Assembly: GCF_017642925.1 (NCBI RefSeq)
Contig: NZ_JAEPOL010000002.1
Coordinates: 62,001 to 126,000 of the forward strand
Origin: Maricaulis sp.
GTDB lineage: Bacteria; Pseudomonadota; Alphaproteobacteria; Caulobacterales; Maricaulaceae
DNA length: 64,000 bases
Direction of reading: 5' to 3'
In this document: positions 1 through 8,817 of the stretch, piece by piece
Numbering within the stretch: position 1 is the first letter of the stretch
Layout: the number at the start of each line of letters is the position of its first letter
The notes under the pieces: generated by a model
Told to the model about the DNA's origin: nothing
Databases searched by the model: none
What the model saw: only the letters and a program-made list of their open reading frames with translations
Position numbers and translations under genes: made by a program

Positions 1-534
1 CCGGACCCGGTGGAGCGCGAACTGCTGGGGGCGATCCGCTACCGGCCCAACACGGCCGTCCTGCACACCGATACCCGCCTCCTGCCCCGCCGCCGCTCGG
101 CCTGGGCCAGCTGGAACTATCTCGAATCCGCGCGCACGGCCGACAGCGCGGCAAAGATCAGCCTGACCTACTGGATGAATGCGCTGCAGCCCCTGCCGAC
201 GCAGACCCCGGTCCTCGTCACGCTCAATCCGGACGTGGCGCCCGATCCCGCCCATGTGCTGCACACGGACCAGTATGATCACCCGGTCTTCGATGCGGCC
301 GCGATCGCGGCGCAGGCGCGGTTCGGTGCGCTGCAGGGACACCGGCGCACCTGGTATTGCGGCGCCTGGCTGGGTGCGGGCTTCCACGAGGACGGGCTGC
401 AATCCGGGCTCGCCGTCGCCGAGGCGCTCGGTGCACCGGGCCGCCCCTGGGCCTGCGCTGACGGCGACACCCGCATCCCCTGGACGCAGGCGCCCGCGCC
501 GGTTCAGCCCGCCCTGGCCGTTGCTGCGGAATGA
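1..534 (+). CDS. FAD/NAD(P)-binding oxidoreductase, C-terminal part (amine-oxidase-like, COG2907 type)
   Basis: The reading frame is open from the first base, so the gene starts before the window and only the last 177 residues are seen. The C-terminal signature WLGAGFHEDGLQSG matches the FAD-contacting end of amine-oxidase/phytoene-desaturase-like flavoproteins of the COG2907 type. The N-terminal dinucleotide-binding fold is not visible. The stop overlaps the start of the DUF1365 gene by four bases, and the cyclopropane synthase gene follows, so the three form one operon. In other bacteria this trio is linked to membrane fatty-acid modification. The exact substrate is inference. Confidence 0.8.
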   Translation, partial: PDPVERELLGAIRYRPNTAVLHTDTRLLPRRRSAWASWNYLESARTADSAAKISLTYWMNALQPLPTQTPVLVTLNPDVAPDPAHVLHTDQYDHPVFDAAAIAAQARFGALQGHRRTWYCGAWLGAGFHEDGLQSGLAVAEALGAPGRPWACADGDTRIPWTQAPAPVQPALAVAAE

Positions 535-1301
535 GACCCCTTCCCGCCTCCCTCTACACCGGCGATGTCGGGCATATGCGGCACCACCCGCGCCGTCACA
601 GCCTGCGCTACCGCATGGTATCGCTGCTGACGGACATCGATGGCGCGGCCCGCAACGACCGGGGCATTACCGGTTTTGCCTTCGACCGGTTTGCGCCCGT
701 CAGCCAGCATGCGGCCGATCATGGCCGCGGTCATGGCGCGCTGCGCGACTGGGTGCGCAGCCGCCTGCGGCAGAACGGTATCGATTTCGAACCGGGACGC
801 ATCCAGCTGCTCGCCGCGCCGCGCGTTCTGGGCATCGTGTTCAACCCCGTCTCGGTCTATTTCTGCCACAGGGCCGACGACCGGCTGGGCGCGGTGCTGT
901 TCGAGGTCGCGAACTTCCATGGCGGACGGCAGGTCTATGCCTTTGACGTGCCGGACGACACCGTCACACCGCTGCGCTTTGCCTGCGAGAAGACCTTTTT
1001 CGTCTCGCCCTTCAATCCGGTGGAGGGCGAGTACCGCTTCCGGCTCGACCGCGACGAAGACACGCTACGCCTGGGCATCCGGCATTATCGCGACGGGGCG
1101 TGCATCATGGGTGCGATCCTGCAGGCGGAACGGCAGGCGCTGACGACGCGTTCCCTCTGGGAAGCCCAGCTTGCCCAGCCGCTGAACACCCTCGCGACGG
1201 TTGGCGGAATCCTGTTCGAGGCGTTAAGATTGCGCCTGAAGGGACTGCGCACTTACGCGCCGCGACGGGGGAGTACGGACACACTGCCTAGGGGACTGTG
1301 A
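531..1301 (+). CDS. DUF1365 family protein
   Basis: A 256-residue protein with the family's typical N-terminus (LYTGDVGHMRHHP) and a conserved FNPVSVYFC segment near residue 105. DUF1365 proteins have no settled biochemical activity but nearly always sit between an FAD oxidoreductase and a cyclopropane-fatty-acyl-phospholipid synthase, as here. The start ATG overlaps the upstream stop and the end overlaps the next start, so translation is probably coupled. No signal peptide or membrane segment is seen. A role in altering unsaturated acyl chains is inferred from context only. Confidence 0.88.
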   Translation: MRPLPASLYTGDVGHMRHHPRRHSLRYRMVSLLTDIDGAARNDRGITGFAFDRFAPVSQHAADHGRGHGALRDWVRSRLRQNGIDFEPGRIQLLAAPRVLGIVFNPVSVYFCHRADDRLGAVLFEVANFHGGRQVYAFDVPDDTVTPLRFACEKTFFVSPFNPVEGEYRFRLDRDEDTLRLGIRHYRDGACIMGAILQAERQALTTRSLWEAQLAQPLNTLATVGGILFEALRLRLKGLRTYAPRRGSTDTLPRGL

Positions 1302-2530
1302 TGGACTATACGACGCAATCCGCCGAAACGCTGGAAAGCCGGGCCAGCCGCCTGCAGCGCTATGCCCGGGAAAAGATGCGCCGGGCGCTATCCGATCTGA
1401 CCCATAGCCGTCTGCGCATCGAACTGCCCGGCGGCTACCGTTTCGAATGCGGGCCGGCCGATGCCCCCCACCGGGCCGACTGGTCGATCCGAAAGTGGAA
1501 TGCCCTTCTGCGCATCGCCGGATCCGGCGCGCTGGGCTTTTCCGAAGGCTATATCCACGGCGAGTGGGAAACCTCCGACCTGCAGGGCCTGCTTCTGGCG
1601 CTGGCCGGCGAGCTCGACAGTATCGACGCCGCCCGCGCCGGCAAGGGTCCCAGCCGCATCATCGGCAAGATCCAGCACTGGATGAACGCCAATACGCGCA
1701 GCGGCAGCCGGCGGAACATCTCCTTCCACTACGATCTCGGCAACAGCTTCTACGAACGCTGGCTCGACGAGAGCATGACCTATTCCTCGGGCATTTTCGA
1801 CACGGCCGGCGACACGCTGGCCGAGGCGCAGGCCCGCAAATACCGCCGCATCTGCGAGACGCTGGGCCTGAAGCCGGGCGACCGCGTGCTGGAGATCGGC
1901 TGCGGCTGGGGCGGGTTCGCCGAGGTCGCGATCCGCGATTTCGGCTGTCATGTCACCGGCCTCACCCTGTCGCGCGAGCAGCACGACTATGCCGTCGCCC
2001 GCCTGGACAAGGCCGGCCTCGCCCACAAGGCAGACATCCGGCTGCAGGATTATCGCGACGTCTCGGAACAGTTCGACGCCATCGCCTCGATCGAGATGTT
2101 CGAAGCGGTCGGCGAGGAAAACTGGCCGGTCTATTTCGACCAGGTCTCAGCCTGCCTGAAGCCGGGCGGCCGGGCGGCGCTGCAGATCATCACGATCCGC
2201 GAGGACCTGTTCGCCCAGTACAGCAGATCCGTCGACTTCATCCAGAAATACGTCTTCCCCGGCGGCATCCTGCCGCCGGCCTCGCGGCTGGGCGAAGAGG
2301 CCGGCCGCGCAGGCCTGGTGCCCATCGACACCTGCATGTTCGGGCCGAGCTATGCGCGCACGCTGGCCGAATGGCATGACGCCTATCGGGACGCCTGGCC
2401 GGACATCGCCAGCCAGGGTTTCGACGCCCGTTTCGACCGCATCTGGCGCTTCTACCTGGCCTATTGCGAAGCCGGTTTCACGACCGGAAGGATCGATGTC
2501 GGCCAGTTCGCCTACCGCAAGCCTGACTGA
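1298..2530 (+). CDS. cfa: Cyclopropane-fatty-acyl-phospholipid synthase family methyltransferase
   Basis: A 410-residue SAM-dependent methyltransferase. It has the family's SAM-binding loop VLEIGCGWGGF near residue 195 and the conserved C-terminal YCEAGF, whose Cys (about residue 390) corresponds to the catalytic Cys of Cfa enzymes. It acts on double bonds of phospholipid acyl chains at the membrane. The start is GTG at 1298 or ATG at 1301; both overlap the stop of the DUF1365 gene. As third gene of the cluster it could make a methylated rather than a plain cyclopropane fatty acid, since homologues next to such oxidoreductases are functionally diverse. Confidence 0.92.
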   Translation: MMDYTTQSAETLESRASRLQRYAREKMRRALSDLTHSRLRIELPGGYRFECGPADAPHRADWSIRKWNALLRIAGSGALGFSEGYIHGEWETSDLQGLLLALAGELDSIDAARAGKGPSRIIGKIQHWMNANTRSGSRRNISFHYDLGNSFYERWLDESMTYSSGIFDTAGDTLAEAQARKYRRICETLGLKPGDRVLEIGCGWGGFAEVAIRDFGCHVTGLTLSREQHDYAVARLDKAGLAHKADIRLQDYRDVSEQFDAIASIEMFEAVGEENWPVYFDQVSACLKPGGRAALQIITIREDLFAQYSRSVDFIQKYVFPGGILPPASRLGEEAGRAGLVPIDTCMFGPSYARTLAEWHDAYRDAWPDIASQGFDARFDRIWRFYLAYCEAGFTTGRIDVGQFAYRKPD

Positions 2531-2677
2531 CCCGGCAGCCGCGTGGCTTATAAGATAATACCGGATTAGCGAGACTTTTCTGCGCTTTCGCACGTCCGGA
2601 TGCAGCCCTGTCGACCCGGTGTTTACGATTCCCGTGCAAGGCTTGTCCGATAACGGATAAAAAGCCGGCGGACAGGG

Positions 2678-4816
2678 ATGGGTCAGTCACTCGACAGTCA
2701 ATTGGGGCGCTACATCAACGTCGCGACGTTGGTGAGCCTGATTGCGTCCGTGCTGGTGATCTACTTCTTCGTCGGCGCGCTCAATCGCGGCGCGGCCGAG
2801 ACAGACCGCCAATTGCTGACGGCCGGCATCCAGACCACGATCCATCACAATGAGACCTGGGTCGCCGATTATGGCTGGTGGTCGGTCGCGCTCGAACGTC
2901 TGGACGCCGGGGATGTCGACGTGCTGAGCGACAGCATGGCGTCGTCCTTCTCCGACCATCTCGGCTTCGACTTCGTCGTGATGTCGCGCGCCAACGACAC
3001 GCTCACCTATTCCTGGCACCGCGACAGCGGCCAGACCCCTCTGGACCACCTGCTCACCCCGGACGATCTGGCCAATCTGCGCAGCGATCTTGCGCGCGCC
3101 TATGCCGAGGGAAGCTTCATCGGCTCGCACATGCTCACCGTTCGCGGCCAGCCCTATCTCGCCTCGGTCACCCTGGTCGGCGAGTATGAGAACCGCGCCG
3201 CCACCGACCCGCTGGCCGGACCGATCCTGGTGATCGGCACCGCGCTCGATGAGCGCTTTGTCAACGAGATGCAGACCCGCTTCCTCGTCGAGGATGTCTC
3301 GCTGATCCCGATGGACACAACGCCCTCGCACGGCAGCCGCCTGCCGATCGCGGACAATGCCGGACATGCCGTGGCACAATTGTCCTGGACGCCCTCGCAG
3401 CCGGGCAATGAGACACTGCGCTACAGCTTCCTGCCCCTGCTCGCCTATATCATCGTCTTCTTCGCCGGGGCCCAGATACTCGTTCATCGCGCCCGCAAGC
3501 TGGGCCGTAGCGCGGAACGCAATGAACGCCGGGCCCTGCGCGCCGCAACGACAGACACGCTGAGCGGACTGCCCAACCGGCTGGGCTTCAACCGCTTCAT
3601 CGAGGGTGAGACCGCAACGCAGGCCGCTGCCTGCGGCGAGGCGGCCGTCATCTATATCGACCTCAACGGCTTCAAGGCCGTCAATGACAAGGCGGGCCAC
3701 CAGGCCGGCGACGAGGTCATCCGGATCGTGTCGGACAAGTTCCGCGCAGCCTTGCCGGACGGCGTGCATATCGCCCGCGTCGGCGGCGACGAATTCGCCT
3801 GCGCGCTCACGGGTCAGGCCTATGCCAGCCAGGCCCTGCCGATTGCCCGCGCCCTGTCGGCCAGCCTGCGCGACCCGTTCGAGATCGGCGGCCGCCATTT
3901 CGATATTGGCGCAGCCATCGGCGTCGCCTGGTCGCGGCCGGATGCCCCCAAGACGTTTGCCCAGCTGGTCAATGATGCCGACCTGGCCATGTATCGCGCC
4001 AAGGCCGACCAGCTGGAGCAACCCCTGTGCTTCGATGCCAGCCTTGGCCTGGAAAAGGATGCCCGCTGCTCGCTGGAAGCGGATATAGAGGCGGGCCTAG
4101 AGCGCAATGAGTTCCGCGTTGTCTATCAGCCGATCGCGCGCGCCCGCGACGGCAAGATCGTGTCGGTCGAGGCCCTCCTGCGCTGGGAGCACCCGACCCG
4201 CGGCGCCGTTCCGCCGGACGTCTTCATCGGCGTGGCGGAGCGCTCGCGCCTGATCCGCCGGCTGGGCGATTTCGTTGTCGACAGCGTCTGCCGCGAAATC
4301 CCGAAGCAGGCCGGCTTCACCGTTTCGATCAACCTGTCCCCGACGCAGCTCAAGGATCCGGATCTGTGCGTGCGCTATCTGGAGAAGCTCGGCGCGGCCG
4401 GACTGACCTCCAGCCAGATCGAGCTGGAACTGACCGAGACCGTGTTGGTCGACGATTTCGAACAGGCCAAACAGCGTCTGCACGAGTTCAATGCCGCCGG
4501 CTTCCGCGTCAATCTCGACGATTTCGGCACCGGCTTCGCCTCAATGGGCTATCTGCACATGCTGCCCTTCTCCAAGATCAAGGTCGACAAGAGCTTCATC
4601 GATGCCCTCGGCAAGGGCGAAGGTCCCAGTAAAATGCTGCAGGCGCTGGCCCTGCTCGGCGATGCACTCAATCTCGACATGGTCGCGGAAGGCGTAGAGA
4701 CCGAAAGCCAGGCCGCCATGTTGCGCCTGCTGGGCTTTGAATACCTGCAAGGCTGGCATTTCGGCGCCCCGATGACGGCCCGTGCGCTTGCAGACCGGAT
4801 GAACAATGCAGCCTGA
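2678..4816 (+). CDS. Membrane GGDEF-EAL cyclic-di-GMP enzyme with CHASE4-like sensor
   Basis: A 712-residue inner-membrane signalling protein. A transmembrane helix (about residues 14-35) and a second near 250-270 bracket a periplasmic domain resembling CHASE4. The GGDEF domain (about 290-450) has an intact GGDEF motif near residue 368 but no RxxD inhibitory site just before it. The EAL domain (about 470-705) keeps EALLRW, NLSPTQL, ELTET, DDFGTGFAS, KVDKSFI and VAEGVET, so the phosphodiesterase residues look complete. Both activities are possible. It stands alone, with a 147-base leader and no coupled neighbour. Confidence 0.93.
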   Translation: MGQSLDSQLGRYINVATLVSLIASVLVIYFFVGALNRGAAETDRQLLTAGIQTTIHHNETWVADYGWWSVALERLDAGDVDVLSDSMASSFSDHLGFDFVVMSRANDTLTYSWHRDSGQTPLDHLLTPDDLANLRSDLARAYAEGSFIGSHMLTVRGQPYLASVTLVGEYENRAATDPLAGPILVIGTALDERFVNEMQTRFLVEDVSLIPMDTTPSHGSRLPIADNAGHAVAQLSWTPSQPGNETLRYSFLPLLAYIIVFFAGAQILVHRARKLGRSAERNERRALRAATTDTLSGLPNRLGFNRFIEGETATQAAACGEAAVIYIDLNGFKAVNDKAGHQAGDEVIRIVSDKFRAALPDGVHIARVGGDEFACALTGQAYASQALPIARALSASLRDPFEIGGRHFDIGAAIGVAWSRPDAPKTFAQLVNDADLAMYRAKADQLEQPLCFDASLGLEKDARCSLEADIEAGLERNEFRVVYQPIARARDGKIVSVEALLRWEHPTRGAVPPDVFIGVAERSRLIRRLGDFVVDSVCREIPKQAGFTVSINLSPTQLKDPDLCVRYLEKLGAAGLTSSQIELELTETVLVDDFEQAKQRLHEFNAAGFRVNLDDFGTGFASMGYLHMLPFSKIKVDKSFIDALGKGEGPSKMLQALALLGDALNLDMVAEGVETESQAAMLRLLGFEYLQGWHFGAPMTARALADRMNNAA

Positions 4817-4891
4817 GCGGCATTGACGAGCGCGTGATCCACCGCGCTTTGCGCTTGAACCGGACAAGCCTCTGCGAGCAAGCTGCCGCGC

Positions 4892-5671
4892 ATGGTGCGG
4901 GCTTTCCTCCTCCGACTTGCAATCGCTTTGTTGACTGTCATGGCCACCGCCCTGAGCGGTCAGGCCCACGCCGACACCGTGCGGATCGGCGTTGCGTCCA
5001 ATTTCGCCGAACCGATGCAGGCCCTCGCCGAAGTCTTTGCCGCAGGCACCGGTCACACGGTTATCGTCTCGACCGGCTCGACGGGACGCCTCTATGCCCA
5101 GATCGTCAATGGCGCGCCGTTTGACGCGTTCCTCGCTGCCGACACCGTCCGCCCGGCGCGCCTGGTCGAAGACGGCCTGGCGGTTGCCGACAGCGTACAG
5201 ACCTATGCGATCGGCCGGCTGGCCCTGATGGACCTGGCGGACGCCACAGCCGGCACCCCGTCACCGCTGCAGCGCCTGCAGGCCGGTGACTACCGGCGTC
5301 TCGCCCTCGCCAATCCCGACCTCGCGCCCTATGGCGCGGCGGCGCACCAGGTTCTGGCCCATCTGGAGCTTCAGACCGCCTCGGCCTCACGCCAGGTCTT
5401 CGGCGAGAATATCGGACAGACCTATGCCTTCGTCGCCACCGGCAATGCCGATCTGGGTTTCGTCGCGCTGTCACAGATCCGGCATCCCGGCAGCGCGCCG
5501 TCCGGCCGGCATGACCTCGTCCCGGACGACTGGCACGATCCGATCCGCCAGGACGCCGTTCTGTTGCTTCGCGGGGCCGGCAACGAAGCCGCCCGCGCGT
5601 TTCTGGATTTTCTCGCCTCGCCGGAAGCCCGCGACATCATCGCCGCCCATGGCTATGAGGCGCCGGAGTGA
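4892..5671 (+). CDS. modA: Molybdate ABC transporter periplasmic binding protein
   Basis: A 259-residue secreted protein with a signal peptide ending near QAHA (residue 27). The mature part begins with VRIGVASNFAEPM and has the STGSTGRLYAQI loop, as in ModA proteins that bind molybdate or tungstate. It delivers the oxyanion to ModBC. It is the first gene of modABC: the modB start (GTG) overlaps its stop. No clear ModE-binding palindrome was recognised in the 75-base leader. Confidence 0.93.
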   Translation: MVRAFLLRLAIALLTVMATALSGQAHADTVRIGVASNFAEPMQALAEVFAAGTGHTVIVSTGSTGRLYAQIVNGAPFDAFLAADTVRPARLVEDGLAVADSVQTYAIGRLALMDLADATAGTPSPLQRLQAGDYRRLALANPDLAPYGAAAHQVLAHLELQTASASRQVFGENIGQTYAFVATGNADLGFVALSQIRHPGSAPSGRHDLVPDDWHDPIRQDAVLLLRGAGNEAARAFLDFLASPEARDIIAAHGYEAPE

Positions 5672-6342
5672 GCGAGAGCCTGCCTGCTATCCTGCTGACC
5701 GTGCAGCTGGCGCTGGTCACGACGCTGATCCTGTTCGTGATCGGCACGCCGCTCGCCTGGTGGCTGGCGACCACACGGACCCGGTTCAAACCCGTTATTG
5801 AAGCCGTCACGGCACTCCCCCTCGTCCTGCCGCCGACGGTGATCGGCTTCTACCTGCTGATCCTGTTCAATCCCGGCTCGGCAATCGGCGGTCTGTGGGT
5901 GCGTCTGACCGGCGACACACTCGCCTTTTCCTTCTCCGGACTGGTCATCGCCTCGGTGATCTACTCCCTGCCTTTCATGGTGCAGCCGCTGCAGACCGCC
6001 TTTGAACGGGTCGGCCGCGGGCCGCTGGACGCCGCCGCCAGCCTGGGCGCTTCACCCCTGGACGCTTTCATCTCTGTCGTCATACCCCTCAGCCTGCGCG
6101 GCTTCATCACGGCGGGGGTGCTCAGCTTCATCCATACCGTGGGTGAATTCGGCGTGGTGCTGATGGTGGGCGGGAATATCCCCGGACGCACCCGCGTGGT
6201 CTCCATCGCCCTTTATGACCATGTCGAAACGCTGGACTATGCCGCCGCTCATGCGCTGGCGCTGGGCCTTGTCGCCGCCTCGCTGAGCGTGCTGGTCGCC
6301 GTCTTCCTGATCAATCGCCGGTATCCCGTCCATGCCGGATAG
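5668..6342 (+). CDS. modB: Molybdate ABC transporter permease
   Basis: A 224-residue inner-membrane permease with about five hydrophobic helices. The loop DAAASLGASPLDAF, ending in IPLSLRG, is the EAA-type contact for the ATPase. GTG at 5668 is the chosen start because it overlaps the modA stop by four bases, and the length matches the ModB family. It forms the channel of the molybdate importer with ModA and ModC; the modC start overlaps its end. Confidence 0.93.
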   Translation: MSESLPAILLTVQLALVTTLILFVIGTPLAWWLATTRTRFKPVIEAVTALPLVLPPTVIGFYLLILFNPGSAIGGLWVRLTGDTLAFSFSGLVIASVIYSLPFMVQPLQTAFERVGRGPLDAAASLGASPLDAFISVVIPLSLRGFITAGVLSFIHTVGEFGVVLMVGGNIPGRTRVVSIALYDHVETLDYAAAHALALGLVAASLSVLVAVFLINRRYPVHAG

Positions 6343-7423
6343 AACGCTCGACATCGACCTCGACCACCGCCGCGGCGGGTTCAGCCTGAAAGGCGCAGCC
6401 ACTCTGCCCCTGACCGGCGTGACGGGCATTGCCGGTCCCAACGGCGCGGGCAAGACCAGCCTGCTGCGCGCGGTCGCGGGACTGGACCGGACGCGCGGCA
6501 ATACGATCCGTTTCGACAGCGAAACATGGCAGGCTGGCCCCTCATTCCTGCCGGCATACCGGCGCCGGGCCGTGCTGGTCTTCCAGGATTCCCGGCTCTT
6601 CACCCACCTCTCCGTGACCGGCAATCTGGACTATGCCAGCCGGCGTGCGCCCCCGGGCGGTCACGGCCCTGATCGGGCAGAGCTGATCGACCTGCTGCAG
6701 CTGGCGCCCCTGATGACGCGCCGCACCGCGGACCTGTCTGGCGGAGAACGCCAGCGCGTCGCACTGGCCCGGGCGCTTTCGGCCCGGCCGCGGCTGCTCC
6801 TGCTGGACGAAGCCTTCTCGGCCCTTGATGCCAGCTTCCGCCAAAACCTTCTGCCTGCGCTCCGTGAAAGGCTGGCGCACTGGCAATTGCCGGCGCTGAT
6901 GGTCAGCCACTCGGCCCGGGAGATGGCCGTCATGGCCGACCATGTCCTGCCCGTCGAAAACGGACAGATCGGCGCGCTCTGCGAACGGGATGCGTGGCTT
7001 GCCGGTTCCGAAGGCGGCAGCAAAGCGGGAGACGAGCCCGGCGCCGTTCTGACCGGCCGGATCACCGGCCATGACGCGCGTCTTCACCTGACAGACCTGC
7101 GTATCGGCGAGCACCGTATCGCCCTGCCGGGGCTGACGGAGCTCGCTATCGGCAGCGAGGCGCGCCTCTACGTGCCCGCCCGTGATGTCACGCTGGCCGT
7201 AGATGCCGTCGACGGGCTTTCGGTACAGAACAGACTGCCCGGAACGGTGGCGGCCATCACCGACCGGCGGGACACGGCCTGGTGCGATGTCGAGCTGGAG
7301 GTGGCGACGCAGCGCCTGTGCGCACGGATCACCCGCGCCGCCGCCGAGGCGCTCGTGCTGAAGCCGGGCGATACGGTTATCGCACTGATCAAGAGCGCGA
7401 GTCTGGCGCCCCGCCAGGATTAA
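6332..7423 (+). CDS. modC: Molybdate ABC transporter ATP-binding protein
   Basis: A 363-residue ATPase with Walker A GPNGAGKTS (about residue 34), signature LSGGERQRVALARAL, Walker B LLLLDEAFSALD and a switch His in MVSHSAREM. The C-terminal 90 residues form a TOBE/Mop-type regulatory domain, as in ModC. It energises molybdate uptake. The start overlaps modB by 11 bases. It meets the efflux operon tail to tail with a four-base overlap at 7420-7423. Confidence 0.93.
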   Translation: MPDRTLDIDLDHRRGGFSLKGAATLPLTGVTGIAGPNGAGKTSLLRAVAGLDRTRGNTIRFDSETWQAGPSFLPAYRRRAVLVFQDSRLFTHLSVTGNLDYASRRAPPGGHGPDRAELIDLLQLAPLMTRRTADLSGGERQRVALARALSARPRLLLLDEAFSALDASFRQNLLPALRERLAHWQLPALMVSHSAREMAVMADHVLPVENGQIGALCERDAWLAGSEGGSKAGDEPGAVLTGRITGHDARLHLTDLRIGEHRIALPGLTELAIGSEARLYVPARDVTLAVDAVDGLSVQNRLPGTVAAITDRRDTAWCDVELEVATQRLCARITRAAAEALVLKPGDTVIALIKSASLAPRQD

Positions 7424-8817
7424 CTGCCGGAAGTGAGTGCAGGGTCGACCGGCGCGCCCAGCGCCCGGTGCAGCGCGATCACGGCCAGGGCATGATCGGC
7501 CTGGCTGTCCAGCAACGACTCGCGGCTGTCGATCAGGGTGCGCTGGGCATCGAGAATGTCGATGAAGCTGGCCAGGCCTTCCCGATAGAGCGCGTCGAGC
7601 TGGTCGAAGGCCTGCTCCGACGCGGTGACGGCGCGCTCGAGCTCTGCCGTACGCGCTTCGACGGCGCGGATCGAGACGAGGGCGTCCTCGACCTCGCCGA
7701 CCGCTTCGAGCAGCGTCTGCCGGTAGGCCAGCAATGCCTGTTCGGCCCGGGCCTCGGCGATGTCCACACCAGCCCGGCGGCGGCCAGCATCGAACACCGG
7801 CACGTCGACCGCAGCACCGATCCGCGCGACCGTGTCTCCGACCAACCGGTCGGCCGATCCCAGATCGGCGGTGATACTGCCCGGAATGGAGAAGGCAGGA
7901 TAAAGCTCGGCCGTGGCCACACCAATGGCGGCGCTGGCTGCGGCCAGATTACGCTCGGCGGCCTGCAGATCGGCCCGGCGGCGCAGGAGATCCGCCGGCA
8001 CGCCCGGCGCAACGGGATCGGCAAAGTCCGGGATCGTGGTTTCCGCGGCCGGCTCCAGGCCGAGCGTGCCGGGAACCGCGCCGGTCAGGATCGCCAGATC
8101 GTGCAGGGACCGCGCCTCGGCAATATCCAGACTGCCGCGCTGGGCCCGTGTGCGGGCAAGATCGGAGGCCGCCCGCTGCACATCGAGATCGGCCGACAGA
8201 CCCGCCTCGGCGCGCTGGCGCACGATGTCCAGCGTCTGCTGCTGCAGCTCCAGCGAGGTCGTCAGCAAGTCGAGCCGGGCCCGGCTGCGGCGCAGCTCGA
8301 TATAGCGTTCGGCGATCGAGGCGGCGGTGACGCGTTTGACGTCCTCGATGTCGAACCGCCGGGCGGCGGCCGTCGCCTCGACCTGTTCGATCTGGCGGCG
8401 GCGCCCGCCGAACACGTCCGGCACGAAAGCCAGCGCCGCTCCGAAACCGGCGCCCGTCGAGGACGCGGCATCGCCGGAAATGTCGCCGGTGGCCGATGCA
8501 TCGGCGCTCGCATCGACAGACGGCCAGTTGGCGGCGCGCTCGGACGTGGTCCGGGCCTCCGCCTCGGCCAGGCGCGCAACCGCAATCTGCACATCGATAT
8601 TCTCGTCCAGCGCGGTGGTGATCAGCGTGTCCAGCTGTTCATCGCCAAAGCCCCGCCACCAGGCGGTTGCCGCAGCGGTCTCGCTGCCCGGAAGCGTTTC
8701 CGACCAGGTGTCCGGCACGCCCGGCGCCGGCGCGCTATAGTCGGGCCCGACCGTGCAGCCGGCCAGACAGGCCGCGAGCGCGGCAAGGGCAATACTCGGG
8801 ACGTGACGCATGATCAT
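7420..8817 (-). CDS. RND efflux outer-membrane lipoprotein (NodT/OprM family)
   Basis: A 465-residue outer-membrane factor with a lipobox (LAACLAGC, Cys near residue 21) followed by TVGPDYSAP, the standard start of NodT/OprM lipoproteins. Two internal TolC-like halves contain long Ala- and Glu-rich helices such as RLAEAEART. It forms the exit duct of the tripartite pump encoded by the two genes upstream, and its start overlaps the permease stop by four bases. The substrate cannot be told from sequence. Confidence 0.93.
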   Translation of the reverse strand: MIMRHVPSIALAALAACLAGCTVGPDYSAPAPGVPDTWSETLPGSETAAATAWWRGFGDEQLDTLITTALDENIDVQIAVARLAEAEARTTSERAANWPSVDASADASATGDISGDAASSTGAGFGAALAFVPDVFGGRRRQIEQVEATAAARRFDIEDVKRVTAASIAERYIELRRSRARLDLLTTSLELQQQTLDIVRQRAEAGLSADLDVQRAASDLARTRAQRGSLDIAEARSLHDLAILTGAVPGTLGLEPAAETTIPDFADPVAPGVPADLLRRRADLQAAERNLAAASAAIGVATAELYPAFSIPGSITADLGSADRLVGDTVARIGAAVDVPVFDAGRRRAGVDIAEARAEQALLAYRQTLLEAVGEVEDALVSIRAVEARTAELERAVTASEQAFDQLDALYREGLASFIDILDAQRTLIDSRESLLDSQADHALAVIALHRALGAPVDPALTSGS

